A stretch of 64,000 nt of DNA from a bacterium (GCA_016124945.1 WGMT01000030.1:1-64000), one strand, 5' to 3'. Numbered from the stretch's first letter, positions 45,859-60,557 are shown. Numbers and translations are program-made. The notes: a model not told the origin generated them from the letters alone.

Positions 45859-46693
45859 CCGTCTCTTTCCCGCCGACAACGACCTTTGCCGCCTGCAATG
45901 CCACGGCGGGAGCACCGTCTTTTTCCACCCAGACGCCGCATTCGCTGCCGCCTTCGGCGATGTCCAGGCGCACTTCGCTGCCGTCCATGCGTAGAGCGGG
46001 GTGGTAGTATTTGGCTACTTTTTCGGCATCGCCCACAATGTAGTGGCCGATGAGTGAGCGGCGGAAACGGCCCTTGCTGCTGTTGGGGAAACTGCCGTGG
46101 ATCAACTGGCCGTTGAAGAAGAGCACATCGCCCGCCTTCATGAGGACGGGGGCGGGCTCCATCCCTTCTGCCAGCGGCACGGTGACGTCAGTGAAGCTCT
46201 GGGACGTGTCCGCTTCCACAGTGCAGAGGACGGGCAGTTCATGTGTGCCGGGGACGACCTGCAAGCAGCCGTTTTCTTCGTCGCAGTCGTCGAGGGCCAA
46301 CCAGGCGGCCATGCAGGTGCCGGGCTGCACTTTGAGGTAGTATTGGTCCTGATGCAGGGCCTGTCCGCGACCGCCGGCGGGCTTGAAGTAGAGCATGGTC
46401 TGCACGGCATAGGGTTCTGTGCCCATGAACGCCGTCAACCAATGACCGATGCGCTCATCCAACATCCAATCCAGGCTCAACTGATCCCAGCGATGCATGT
46501 GGATCATGCGCGGATAGCGCTTAAGCGGATCGGCGCTGCCAATGTCTACACCTGCGGAGTCGCCAGGATAGGCCACTCCGCTTTCCCGAAGCGCCATAAA
46601 ATGCTCTCGGTAGCGCGCCACTTCCTCCTGGCTAAACAGCCCGCGCGCCACGACATATCCCTTGTCTTGATACTCCGCGATTTGCGACTGCAT
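45854..46693 (-). CDS. Phytanoyl-CoA dioxygenase (PhyH) family protein
   Basis: A 279-residue Fe(II)/2-oxoglutarate-dependent oxygenase. The iron-binding HxD is in ALHQDQYYLKV, the distal His is in QLIHGSFPNSS and the 2-oxoglutarate Arg is in GRFRRSLIG. The double-stranded beta-helix core runs ~90-250. The family hydroxylates a range of small molecules; the substrate here is unknown. AAGGAG precedes the ATG. The gene lies alone between two repeat arrays. Confidence 0.88.
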   Translation of the reverse strand: MQSQIAEYQDKGYVVARGLFSQEEVARYREHFMALRESGVAYPGDSAGVDIGSADPLKRYPRMIHMHRWDQLSLDWMLDERIGHWLTAFMGTEPYAVQTMLYFKPAGGRGQALHQDQYYLKVQPGTCMAAWLALDDCDEENGCLQVVPGTHELPVLCTVEADTSQSFTDVTVPLAEGMEPAPVLMKAGDVLFFNGQLIHGSFPNSSKGRFRRSLIGHYIVGDAEKVAKYYHPALRMDGSEVRLDIAEGGSECGVWVEKDGAPAVALQAAKVVVGGKETE

Positions 46694-46732
46694 GGTGATC
46701 TCCTTGGATGAATGGTCTCGTATTGGGGAAGG

Positions 46733-46837
46733 TGATGAATGAAGAATGTGATGAATGAAGAATAAAGAATGAGTAGACGAAATTGGTCGCTTCGACGCGA
46801 CACACCACGTCTACCCATTCTTTATTCTTCATTCATT
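46733..46837. repeat. Heptad array pair, inverted (GATGAAT/GAAGAAT units)
   Basis: The left side includes GATGAAT GAAGAAT GTGATGAAT GAAGAAT AAAGAAT GAGTAGACG. The right side CGTCTACCCATTCTTTATTC TTCATTCATT is its complement with one mismatch over 26 bp. The stop codon of the nucleotidyltransferase gene (46833-46835) is inside the right end. Confidence 0.9.
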
Positions 46838-47570
46838 TCTTTGTCTCCCATTCAAAAAAGCCCGTCGCATCAATGACATGACGGGCGAAAGCTTCGGCGA
46901 TGTCGAAACGCGCCGCCGGCTCTGTGCTCGTGTAGAATCGCCGCGCCAGGACCGACAGCGCCGGATCCACATTCGCCAGGTTGTCCACCGTCTCTTTGAG
47001 GCGGGGCAGGTTCTGGTTGGCCGAAAGGAAGGCGTGTTGGATCATCAGTCCCATCGCCTGTTCCAGGATCAACATGGCGTTGGCTGGGTCTTGGTGGCGG
47101 ATGTCGAAAGCGTCCTCGACGGCGGTGGCGGCCATGTAACGGGCCATGACGAGCGCGTCCTCGGATTTGTTTGGCTGTTGCTGAAAATATTCTTTGGCTT
47201 CCGTCCGTAGTACATCCAACACCGGATCGGTCTGCCAGATCACGACGCCGCTGGAGAGCATGTGCGCCGTAATCGGTCGTCCGGCCTTGCCTTCGTCAAC
47301 AAAGTAGCCGCGAATGGTTTCCGGAGGATTGACAAAGATTTCGGCCGGTACACCGTGAAAGAACTTCTGCACCCGCTGCCGCCAAGGCTCTAGATGGATG
47401 ACGTAAAGATCGAGATCGCTAGACGCGTGCCCGTGTCCACGCAGGACGGAACCACAGGCGACAATGCCGACAGGGGCAAACCGTTCGAGAATGTAGCCGG
47501 CAGCTTCGTTGATTGCTGTGGCGTATGGTTCGTGTAGGGATGGTAGGCGCAAGGCTGACTCGACGGTCAT
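46833..47570 (-). CDS. Nucleotidyltransferase domain protein
   Basis: A 245-residue protein with a Pol-beta-type nucleotidyltransferase core: ACGSVLRGHGHASSDLDLYVI supplies the GS motif and the DxD metal pair (~45-55), with a later acidic position near AEIFVNP. The C-terminal half (~130-240) is all-helical, as in HEPN-like or aminoglycoside nucleotidyltransferase tails. The substrate is unknown. Its ATG overlaps the stop of the upstream methyltransferase by one base (TGATG), so the pair is translationally coupled. Confidence 0.8.
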   Translation of the reverse strand: MTVESALRLPSLHEPYATAINEAAGYILERFAPVGIVACGSVLRGHGHASSDLDLYVIHLEPWRQRVQKFFHGVPAEIFVNPPETIRGYFVDEGKAGRPITAHMLSSGVVIWQTDPVLDVLRTEAKEYFQQQPNKSEDALVMARYMAATAVEDAFDIRHQDPANAMLILEQAMGLMIQHAFLSANQNLPRLKETVDNLANVDPALSVLARRFYTSTEPAARFDIAEAFARHVIDATGFFEWETKK

Positions 47571-48352
47571 CAGTCGCTGTCCTCGTCGCTCGGTTCAGGG
47601 CGGCGGCCGCCGAAGACGGCCAACTCAAACGCCTTGAAATAACAATCTACATCTTGAAAACCAATCTGTTTCAGCCACCAGCACTGGTGATCCACTGCCG
47701 TAAGGCGATTGGCTGCTTTGTCTTCGCGGTTGTGGTATTCGGTGGCGATTTCGGCGCGCGATTTCGGTTCGTCTTCGCCGATCTGGCCGGCCCACAGGGA
47801 ATCAATGAACATGGCATCGTGAAGTGATTCCACCCATGGTGTGGGCGACGCAACGTGTTCCATGTTCACGAAGACGCCACCCGGCGCCAGTAGATCGAAA
47901 ATATCCATGAAAATCTGCTGCTTTTTTGCGTCCGGCTGATGGTGGATGGCGTAGCCGGAGACGATTACGTCGAACGGTCCTCGGGCGGCGACGGTGTCGT
48001 ACCACGACGGTTCGCCGAAGTCAACGGTAGTAAAGTGCAAGGCGTGGCTGTAGACCTTGAGGTTACGCAGCGCAGCCTGGATCATCGGGGTGGAAAAATC
48101 AACTAGCACTCCGCTCGCTTCGGGGTATTCCGACAAGATGGTGGCGGCCAAGATGCCGTCTCCGCAGCCCATGTCGAGGAAATTCTCCACCGGCGCGCCC
48201 CGTCCCTCGATGACGCGCATCATCACGTCGAGTTGCGCCTCAGCCAGTGGCACCCCGGCGCGCACCCGCTTCAGGTAGCTTTCCACCAAAGATGCTTTTT
48301 TCCACACCGCCGCAGACGAATCCACTATGGTTGTTTCGGGGGCATCTGTCAT
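47570..48352 (-). CDS. SAM-dependent methyltransferase
   Basis: A 260-residue class I methyltransferase. The SAM-binding motif is FLDMGCGDGILAATIL (~57-72), followed by GVLVDFSTPMI, the FDVIVSGYAIHH segment and LLAPGGVFVNMEHV. The C-terminal part (~190-240) is helical, with EYHNREDKAANRLTAVDHQCWWLKQIGF. The acceptor is unknown. It is coupled to the nucleotidyltransferase gene (TGATG overlap), and the two may modify the same target, which is inference. Confidence 0.85.
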   Translation of the reverse strand: MTDAPETTIVDSSAAVWKKASLVESYLKRVRAGVPLAEAQLDVMMRVIEGRGAPVENFLDMGCGDGILAATILSEYPEASGVLVDFSTPMIQAALRNLKVYSHALHFTTVDFGEPSWYDTVAARGPFDVIVSGYAIHHQPDAKKQQIFMDIFDLLAPGGVFVNMEHVASPTPWVESLHDAMFIDSLWAGQIGEDEPKSRAEIATEYHNREDKAANRLTAVDHQCWWLKQIGFQDVDCYFKAFELAVFGGRRPEPSDEDSD

Positions 48353-48373
48353 ATCGTTGCCAGTCTATTGCAC

Positions 48374-48533
48374 ACAGAACAGGGTTCACCACGGAGGGCA
48401 GAAGGAGGAGAGAGATTTCTGAGTTTTCCTACTCCGCGAGATTGGCTTGAATCATGCAAAGTCTCTCCTCTCGTGCCTCTCTCTTCTCTTTCTCCCCTCC
48501 GTGTCATCCATGCTCTCCGTGGTAAAAATATCT
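48374..48533. repeat. Long imperfect inverted repeat of CACCACGGAG type
   Basis: TTCACCACGGAGGGCAGAAGGAGGAGAGAG (from 48386) faces the mirrored CTCTCTTCTCTTTCTCCCCTCCGTG...CTCCGTGGTA (48476-48527). The arms are purine-rich and pyrimidine-rich respectively. It lies between yjjX and the methyltransferase start and may form a large hairpin in the transcript. Confidence 0.7.
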
Positions 48534-48549
48534 ACTTTTCTCAGTGTGT

Positions 48550-49071
48550 TTAATCGTAGTACTCAGGACGCCGAAACCGCGTCAACGCATAGGTCACCGC
48601 AACTTGCAATGCCTCGGTGCGGTTGACCGCACCATCAGTAAGGATGCCCACCGCGCCCAGGCTGTGCTTCAGGTTGTGCTGCCCCGTAAACTGATCCATC
48701 ACCGGTCCCAGTTCGCCGCCGTTGCGGAGCTGATTGGCGATGGATTCGGGCAGGGGCAGCCGTCCACTGCCGCCGACGCCGATGACGCCGTTGCGATCCA
48801 CCACCACAGCCCAACCGACGGCGAACATGCCCAGCGGCGAATCTTGCACGCCGCCTTCCACGCCCATGCCCACGTCCGCCGCAGCAGCGGTCAACGCCGC
48901 CCTGGCCCGGTTGAGTGCGCCCTGGATCGTCTCCTCGTCGTTCATGGGCTGCTCTGCTACACCCGACGGCACGTCTACGGCCACGAACTCAGCCGCCGGC
49001 CAAACCTGCCGCCCTGCCCGTTGCGCCGCCTCGATCTTGGTCGGGTTGAGCGAGCCGATTGCGATTTTCAT
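48550..49071 (-). CDS. yjjX: Inosine/xanthosine triphosphatase (YjjX-like)
   Basis: A 173-residue non-canonical purine NTP phosphatase that would remove damaged ITP/XTP. N-terminal KIAIGSLNPTKIEAAQRA, the substrate loop SGVAEQPMNDEETIQGALNRA, and VGMGVEGGVQD are family marks. The ATG at 49071 starts with MKIAIGS; a longer frame to 49173 would run into the repeat array. It lies downstream of leuD on the same strand. Confidence 0.85.
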   Translation of the reverse strand: MKIAIGSLNPTKIEAAQRAGRQVWPAAEFVAVDVPSGVAEQPMNDEETIQGALNRARAALTAAAADVGMGVEGGVQDSPLGMFAVGWAVVVDRNGVIGVGGSGRLPLPESIANQLRNGGELGPVMDQFTGQHNLKHSLGAVGILTDGAVNRTEALQVAVTYALTRFRRPEYYD

Positions 49072-49105
49072 AGTGTCTTGAGCGGTAAGTTGTGAATGGG
49101 TTTGT

Positions 49106-49195
49106 GGGGCGTAATACGTAATTTGTAACTCGTCGAGTTCGATTCGCCAATATGGGCGGATTGTCTCGGCCAATTACGCATTACGAATTACGCTT

Positions 49196-49198
<3 letters not shown>
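49106..49198. repeat. Heptad array pair, inverted (GTAATAC/CAATTAC units)
   Basis: The left is GCGTAATACGTAATTTG (49110-49126). The right reads in 7-bp steps CAATTAC, GCATTAC, GAATTAC, GCTTTCA (49171-49198). The leuD stop codon (49196-49198) is the end of the last unit. Confidence 0.88.
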
Positions 49199-49786
<588 letters not shown>

Positions 49787-49801
49787 GGTGGTTCTACCTC
49801 G

Positions 49802-50197
49802 CTATGCTTGAGAATCGGATGACCCGTCTTGTTGTTCTTCCTGTATGGCTTCAAGTTCGGCGATGACAGAAAGATCCTTCGGCCTGCCTGCTGCCCTTTT
49901 GGTGCGAATCAATGCGTTGAGATTAAGACAGCGGCATGAAACGCCAAAGACATCGATGACAACGGTATGCGGTAGGGGATCTTCGTAGTTGCCGCCTCCG
50001 GCTACTTCGCCAAAGAGATCTACTGGACCAATGACTGTCGATAAGGTGAAGTTAAGTCCTCGTTGTAACGTCATTACGCTATCGAGATCTTGTGTCATCC
50101 GGCTACTACCATGCACTACGGCAGCAGCTCCGCCAACGATGATAAACTCGACGTCATGTTCCTTGAGCCGATGTAACAAGACCTCAAAGTCGACCAT
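49802..50197 (-). CDS. Nucleotidyltransferase-like protein of a putative toxin-antitoxin pair
   Basis: A 131-residue protein with the N-terminal half of an AbiEii/MNT-type nucleotidyltransferase: FIIVGGAAAVVHGSSRMTQDLDSVM gives the GG and DLD metal motif (~22-44), and a later strand TVVIDVFGV could give the third acid. The C-terminus has the basic LIRTKRAAGRPKDLSVIAELEAI, common in such proteins. It starts 2 bp after the stop of a 63-residue gene, a frequent pairing. The toxin-antitoxin role is inferred from context. It starts at 50197; a frame extension to 50371 overlaps that gene. Confidence 0.75.
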   Translation of the reverse strand: MVDFEVLLHRLKEHDVEFIIVGGAAAVVHGSSRMTQDLDSVMTLQRGLNFTLSTVIGPVDLFGEVAGGGNYEDPLPHTVVIDVFGVSCRCLNLNALIRTKRAAGRPKDLSVIAELEAIQEEQQDGSSDSQA

Positions 50198-50199
50198 AT

Positions 50200-50391
50200 T
50201 TATTTCTGGCTCCGACCAGCGCGTTGAAGCTCTTCTGTAAAGCGTTGTAGCGACATTAAGCGGCGCAGCCGCTCCTCGTGCGTGAGCTTCAGATTCTCGC
50301 GGATCAGCGTGCGGTCGACGTCTTTCTTGTACGCTTCGACAACCGGATCCGGTTCGAGTGGTTGATTCCAAAAACTTGATCTATCAGTCAT
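50200..50391 (-). CDS. Small 63-residue partner protein
   Basis: A short, highly charged helical protein: DPVVEAYKKDVDRTLIRENL then KLTHEERLRRLMSLQRFTEEL. This type of sequence is commonly encoded just before a nucleotidyltransferase gene in Chloroflexota and cyanobacteria, from memory of the pattern; I cannot name a family. It would serve as an antitoxin or binding partner. It overlaps the HAD gene by 8 bp and precedes the nucleotidyltransferase by 2 bp, so translation is likely coupled. Confidence 0.7.
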   Translation of the reverse strand: MTDRSSFWNQPLEPDPVVEAYKKDVDRTLIRENLKLTHEERLRRLMSLQRFTEELQRAGRSQK

Positions 50392-51070
50392 CTATCGTTG
50401 TCCTTGCGGCATTGACCTGCTCCAGCAACGTTTCCAACAGCAAACTATCCATCGAAGACAATCGCATGTCCCCTGCCGCGAAGACAAGCTGCTGCGTCAG
50501 CGGATTCGGGATCGTCACACAGTAGATACCCGCCCGTTTGGCCGCTAGCGCACCGTTGGGTGAATCTTCCAGGGCGATGGCCTGTGACGGTTCCACGCCC
50601 AGTCGTTCCGCTGCTTTGAGGTAGAGCGCAGGATCGGGCTTGACCCGTTCCACGTCGTCGGCGCAGGAGAAGGCGTCGAAGTGGTGGGCAAGCCCCAATC
50701 GTGTGAGGTGACCTTCCACCCAGTCTCGCCGCGAACTGGACGCAACGCCCAGCCGCAAGCCCAACCGTTTGGCGTCGGCGATGTAGTCTTCGACGCCGGG
50801 CAAGGGCAACAGATTTTCGATCAACTCTGTTACCCGTCCACGGTGTCTCGCCTGTAAGGACGGCCGATCCACGGCCCGGCCCGATTGCTCGGCCAGGTAG
50901 GCGTAAGGATCGAATGTGTTGGCTGTGCCCACCAATTGTCCCCACTTGCTCAACGGCAGCGAACAAGCGTGGTCGGCGTAGATTTCCTGCCAGGACTGGT
51001 ACTCCGGGCTTTCCGTGTCCAGGATCAAGCCGTCGAAGTCGAAAATCAGTGCTTTTATCAAGACATCCAC
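50384..51070 (-). CDS. HAD family hydrolase (beta-phosphoglucomutase-like)
   Basis: A 228-residue subfamily IA HAD enzyme. The nucleophile motif is ALIFDFDGLILDTES (Asp 11, Asp 13), motif II is in RLGVASSSRRDWVEGHL, the Lys is in VKPDPALYLKAAERLG, and motif IV is ALEDSPNGALAAKRAG. The small helical cap spans ~20-85. It could be a sugar-phosphate phosphatase or mutase. It begins 5 bp after the DUF2442 stop and ends inside the next gene's start, so it belongs to the compact leuC-leuD unit. Confidence 0.88.
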   Translation of the reverse strand: MDVLIKALIFDFDGLILDTESPEYQSWQEIYADHACSLPLSKWGQLVGTANTFDPYAYLAEQSGRAVDRPSLQARHRGRVTELIENLLPLPGVEDYIADAKRLGLRLGVASSSRRDWVEGHLTRLGLAHHFDAFSCADDVERVKPDPALYLKAAERLGVEPSQAIALEDSPNGALAAKRAGIYCVTIPNPLTQQLVFAAGDMRLSSMDSLLLETLLEQVNAARTTIDD

Positions 51071-51075
51071 TCTAT

Positions 51076-51339
51076 CTAGCCTAGATTGTTTTCATACAGA
51101 TCGGCAATAGGAAAGCAAAGATCGTAGTCGTTCCACAGAAGATCTCCACCCTCCACGGCAAACTGCTGGAACAACTCCTGATCAAGATACTTCCGGATCA
51201 GGGGGTTCAGAGACGCAGTCAAAAACGGACCGAAATCGACAACTTGTGCGTGTCCGTCACTGAAGGTAACCTCAAGCTGATAGCCTTCAATATACTTGGC
51301 AGCGACAATCTCAATAATCGAGTTATCACCAAGTCTCAC
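51076..51339 (-). CDS. DUF2442 domain protein
   Basis: An 87-residue protein matching DUF2442: IVAAKYIEGYQLEVTFSDG at the start and GGDLLWNDYDLCFPIADLYEN at the end. DUF2442 proteins are usually encoded next to a DUF4160 protein and are suspected toxin-antitoxin components. Here the likely start is GTG at 51339, which overlaps the stop of the small DUF4160-like gene (GTGA), exactly the coupling expected for the pair. A longer in-frame ATG at 51402 lies within the upstream gene and is less likely. Confidence 0.8.
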   Translation of the reverse strand: MRLGDNSIIEIVAAKYIEGYQLEVTFSDGHAQVVDFGPFLTASLNPLIRKYLDQELFQQFAVEGGDLLWNDYDLCFPIADLYENNLG

Positions 51340-51461
51340 CGAATTCTGCGCGTGATGCGTTCGGATTGAACTGTCTTGTGCAGTACGAAGTAGTCGATCC
51401 ATTCATGTTCATTCGCATAAAACAGGATGATCAAGCCAAAGTACTCGTAAAGCTTGGGCAT
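51336..51461 (-). pseudogene. Internally deleted DUF4160-like gene
   Basis: A 41-codon frame too short for most gene finders. It reads MPKLYEYFGLIILFYANEHE followed directly by WIDYFVLHKTVQSERITRRI. The first half matches the start of DUF4160 proteins and the second half their C-terminal end. About 45-55 central residues, including the usual HVH-type segment after NEHE, are missing, with the frame kept. It is immediately upstream of its normal partner DUF2442 and 4 bp after leuC. It is probably a decayed or minimised gene; the overlapping GTGA suggests it still drives translation of DUF2442. Confidence 0.65.
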
Positions 51462-51465
51462 ACTT

Positions 51466-52890
<1,425 letters not shown>

Positions 52891-52905
52891 GTACCCATCT
52901 CCTTC

Positions 52906-53142
52906 TTAGTGGTCACTTTCGGGATGCTGTGCCGATCTTTCGGCTTGAAATTGATAAACTTCGGACAGTGCTTCCGCCAAAGTTTGGTTTTCGATGACCG
53001 CACGTCGTTCTTCGGTGTAATCACCTAGGCCTGCGGTGAATTGGTTTAGGAAGCGCACTGTGTCAACCAATCCCAGTTCCTGGTAAAGCAGCCGAAGCGC
53101 TCTTTGTGTGATTTCAGTCAAAGGCTGTGTTTCTGCAATCAT
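52906..53142 (-). CDS. Small protein paired with a PIN-domain toxin
   Basis: A 78-residue mostly helical protein: ALRLLYQELGLVDTVRFLNQF followed by GDYTEERRAVIENQTLAEAL. I do not recognise a named family, but proteins of this look follow PIN genes in cyanobacteria and Chloroflexota. Its ATG overlaps the stop of the PIN gene by 4 bp, so the two are coupled. It is a candidate antitoxin, placed downstream of the toxin. leuC starts 15 bp further on. Confidence 0.7.
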   Translation of the reverse strand: MIAETQPLTEITQRALRLLYQELGLVDTVRFLNQFTAGLGDYTEERRAVIENQTLAEALSEVYQFQAERSAQHPESDH

Positions 53143-53582
53143 TTCTCTACCACCTTGATTAACTCCAACGGTGACACTAAGACTATTCGCAAATCCTCGA
53201 CGCTTTTTGCTCGTCGTAAGAATCGATCATCACAGGTGCAGAAGTAATCCACGCCTACGGACTCGGCTATGCCAAGATGTAGTGCATCCATAGCTTTGAT
53301 GCCATACTGCATAAATTCGGCTGCTCTTTTGGCTATGCTCTCATCTACGCGAATCGTCGATTTTGTCCGTTTTAGGACTTGTTCTCCAAACTCCCTGCGT
53401 TGCGGATGAGGATTGCGAAGGATTTCCAGTTCGAGAATGGTAGATGAAACTAACTCAACAGTGCCTGCATCCACATGTTTCAGAACGCCAAGGATAGCCT
53501 CTGCCTCTAATCGAATGAGCGTCCTGGTAAGCGTATCCAATGGTCGTTGGATGCTGCACGTATCAAGATAGATTCTTATCAT
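53139..53582 (-). CDS. PIN-domain protein (VapC-like toxin)
   Basis: A 147-residue PIN nuclease. Acidic residues expected at the active site are seen in MIRIYLDTCSIQRPL (Asp 7), SSTILELEIL (Glu), AMDALHLGIAE (Asp, ~95) and FCTCDDRFLRRA (Asp, ~115). VapC-type PIN proteins cleave tRNA or rRNA. The upstream sequence (53563-53675) is the remnant of an antitoxin-like gene with a frameshift, while an intact 78-residue gene overlaps the 3' end. Confidence 0.85.
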   Translation of the reverse strand: MIRIYLDTCSIQRPLDTLTRTLIRLEAEAILGVLKHVDAGTVELVSSTILELEILRNPHPQRREFGEQVLKRTKSTIRVDESIAKRAAEFMQYGIKAMDALHLGIAESVGVDYFCTCDDRFLRRAKSVEDLRIVLVSPLELIKVVEK

Positions 53583-53675
53583 ATCGTTCTGCCCAAACTA
53601 TCTCACGGTACGGCGTAAAGCGTCCAGAATCTCTTCTTTGCTCATCGTCGCAAAAGGATGGCGTGCTCGAACATC
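53563..53675 (-). pseudogene. Frameshifted C-terminal remnant of a small antitoxin-like gene
   Basis: Directly after the gltB stop the minus strand reads DVRARHPFATMSKEEILDALRRT in one frame and then, after a one-base shift at ~53609, EIVWAERYDKNLS and a stop inside the PIN gene. Restoring one C (ACC CGT GAG) gives a continuous EEILDALRRTREIVWAERYDK, a sequence type common at the end of small antitoxins that precede PIN or RelE genes. There is no usable N-terminal part and no ribosome site. The assignment is inference from sequence style. Confidence 0.5.
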
Positions 53676-58334
<4,659 letters not shown>

Positions 58335-58377
58335 GGACGTACTCCTTGACTACAACTTGAACACGTTACACACGCAA

Positions 58378-58592
58378 ATTTCACCGCAAAGGCGCAAAGG
58401 GCAGAAGAAGAGATCCACAGATTTGCAGGATTCAAAGGATTCCTGAAGGATGGAAGATAGAACGCAGATTGGGCAGATCGAGCAGATCTGGGCGGATTTT
58501 GCAGATTCTTTCTGAAAATCCGCCCCATCCGCGTTCTATTCTTCTTCTCTTCTCTTCTCTTGCTTTACGCTCTTTGCGCCTTTGCGGTGAAC
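58378..58592. repeat. Long nested hairpin element, copy A
   Basis: The outer arms TTCACCGCAAAGGCGCAAAG (58380-58399) and CTTTGCGCCTTTGCGGTGAA (58572-58591) pair perfectly. Inside are GATCCACAGATTT, ATAGAACGC(A/G)GATTGGGC and its complement (CCGCCCCATCCGCGTTCTAT). A related copy lies at 60332-60553 on the other side of gltD. It occupies most of the gap between gltB and gltD; nothing coding is seen in it. Confidence 0.85.
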
Positions 58593-58685
58593 TCTTCTTT
58601 TCTCTCAGACTCTCTCTCAGACAAAAAAACGCAAAGCCGCAGAGAGTAGAAAGCCGCTCCCTCGCGTGTCTTTGCGCTGAGATTT

Positions 58686-58800
58686 GGGGACTGGGGACTG
58701 GGGATTTGGGACTGGGGATGGCGTAGAATGCGGCTCACCACCTGCGGCGAATCGTCGTCTACCCAGTCCCCAGTCCCTGATCCCCAGTCTCAAATCCCTA
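58686..58800. repeat. Heptad array pair, inverted (GGGGACT/CCCAGTC units)
   Basis: The left units are GGGGACT, GGGGACT, GGGGATT, TGGGACT, GGGGATG (58686-58720). The right units are CCCAGTC, CCCAGTC, CCTGATC, CCCAGTC, TCAAATC, then CCTA (58762-58800). The gltD stop codon (58798-58800) is the end of the array. Confidence 0.93.
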
Positions 58801-60309
58801 CGGAAGACTTGTCTCCCCCATCAAATAGCGATCACACTCCCGCGCCGCCGCCCGGCCTTCGTTGATAGCCCAGACGACGAGGCTCTGTCCGCGGCGCATG
58901 TCGCCCGCGGAGAAGATGCCTTCGACGCTGGTGGCGAACTTGCCGTATTCGGCCTGTACGTTGGAGCGGGGATCGCGGGCCAGCGCCAACTCTTCGATGA
59001 TGCGATCTTCCGGTCCCAAGAAGCCCATGGCCAGCAGCACCAGTTGCGCAGGCCAAATCTTCTCGCTGCCGGGGACAGGGACCGGCGTAAAGCGTCCGTC
59101 CACTTTCTGCCACTCGATCTCGACAGTGTGTAGCTCTTTGACGTATCCGTTCTCGTCGCCCACAAACTTTGTGGTCTGGATCGAGTAGGTGCGCGGGTCC
59201 GCGCCGTCACGGGCGATGGCCTCGGCCTGACCGTAGTCAACGCGCAGGATTTTGGGCCACTCCGGCCACGGATTGTCGGCCTGGCGTTCCAGCGGTGGCT
59301 GCGGCAGGATCTCAAATTGTACCAGGCTGCGCGCCCCCTGCCGCAAGGACGTGCCCACACAGTCGGTGCCGGTGTCGCCGCCACCAATGACAATGACGTC
59401 TTTGCCTTCGGCGGAAATGGGCGGATGATGTCCGCCGCTGCCATTGCTGCCATTGCTGCCGCCCGTGTACTGGTCGAGCAGGCTCTTGGTGTTGCCGTGC
59501 AGGAAATCCATGGCAAAGTGGATGCCCGACAAATTGCGTCCTTCGATGGGCAGATCACGTGGCTTGGTCGCCCCGCAGCAGAGGACTACAGCGTCGAACT
59601 CCTCACACAACTTCGTGGCGGGGATGTCTTTGCCGATCTCGACGCCGGTGACAAATTCCACGCCTTCTGCCGCCATCAAATCGATGCGGCGTTGCACCAC
59701 GGCTTTGTCCAGCTTCATGTTGGGGATGCCGTACATGAGCAGCCCGCCGATGCGGTCGGCCCGCTCGTAGACGGTGACCTTGTGGCCTGCTGTATTTAAC
59801 TGCGCCGCAGCGGATAGGCCCGACGGCCCCGAACCGACGACGGCCACCTTCTTGCCCGTCCGCTGTGATGGGGGATGGGGCGTCACCCAGCCTTCCTCGA
59901 AGCCTTTGTCGATGATGGAGACTTCGATGTTCTTAATTGTCACCGGGGGATCGATGATGCCTAGCGTACACGATCCTTCACACGGCGCAGGGCAGACGCG
60001 TCCCGTGAATTCAGGAAAGTTGTTGGTGGCGTGCAATCGATCCAGCGCCTCGCGCCAGCGGTTGCGAAAGACCAAATCGTTCCATTCGGGGATCAGATTG
60101 TTGATGGGGCAGCCCGACGCCATCCCACTGATCAGTGTGCCTGTGTGGCAAAAGGGGACGCCGCAATCCATGCAGCGCGCGCCCTGTGTCGTCAACTCGT
60201 CGTTGGACATGTGAAGATGAAATTCATTCCAATCGTTCAAGCGTTCCAGCGGCTCGCGCTCGTTCGGCACCTGCCGCGTGTACTCCATAAAGCCGGTCGA
60301 TTTGCCCAT
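58798..60309 (-). CDS. gltD: Glutamate synthase small (beta) subunit
   Basis: A 503-residue NAD(P)H-dependent flavoprotein that feeds electrons to GltB. The N-terminal cysteines for two [4Fe-4S] clusters are in [12 protein letters not shown] and [12 protein letters not shown]. The FAD-binding motif is [17 protein letters not shown] (~152-168), and the NADPH-binding motif is [17 protein letters not shown] (~307-323). A small Gly/Ser/Asn insert ([13 protein letters not shown], ~282-294) comes from a short DNA repeat near 59440-59463. GGAGAG precedes the ATG. It lies between two gltB genes, with repeat-filled gaps on each side. Confidence 0.95.
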   Translation of the reverse strand: MGKSTGFMEYTRQVPNEREPLERLNDWNEFHLHMSNDELTTQGARCMDCGVPFCHTGTLISGMASGCPINNLIPEWNDLVFRNRWREALDRLHATNNFPEFTGRVCPAPCEGSCTLGIIDPPVTIKNIEVSIIDKGFEEGWVTPHPPSQRTGKKVAVVGSGPSGLSAAAQLNTAGHKVTVYERADRIGGLLMYGIPNMKLDKAVVQRRIDLMAAEGVEFVTGVEIGKDIPATKLCEEFDAVVLCCGATKPRDLPIEGRNLSGIHFAMDFLHGNTKSLLDQYTGGSNGSNGSGGHHPPISAEGKDVIVIGGGDTGTDCVGTSLRQGARSLVQFEILPQPPLERQADNPWPEWPKILRVDYGQAEAIARDGADPRTYSIQTTKFVGDENGYVKELHTVEIEWQKVDGRFTPVPVPGSEKIWPAQLVLLAMGFLGPEDRIIEELALARDPRSNVQAEYGKFATSVEGIFSAGDMRRGQSLVVWAINEGRAAARECDRYLMGETSLP

Positions 60310-60331
60310 CTTGAAAGCTCTCCAAATTCAT

Positions 60332-60553
60332 GAACCGCAAAGGCGCAAAGGACACAGAGGGCAGAGAAGAGATCCACAGATTTAAGGATTCCAGAAGAAT
60401 TCAAAAATAGAACGCGGATTGGGCGGATTGGGCGGATTTTCAGAAGGAATCCGAAAAATCCGCCCAATCCGCGTTCTATTTTTGGAAATCCTTCAAATCT
60501 GTGGATCTCTTCTCCTCTTCCTTTCTTTGTGCTCTTTGCGTCTTTGCGGTGAA
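60332..60553. repeat. Long nested hairpin element, copy B
   Basis: Three nested arm pairs: GAACCGCAAAGGCGCAAAGG with its complement at ~60530-60553; AGAGATCCACAGATTTAAGG (60367 onward) with GAAATCCTTCAAATCTGTGG (60486 onward); and AAATAGAACGCGGATTGGGC with GCCCAATCCGCGTTCTATTT. It is homologous to copy A at 58378-58592. It separates the second gltB from gltD. Confidence 0.88.
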
Positions 60554-60557
60554 ATTC

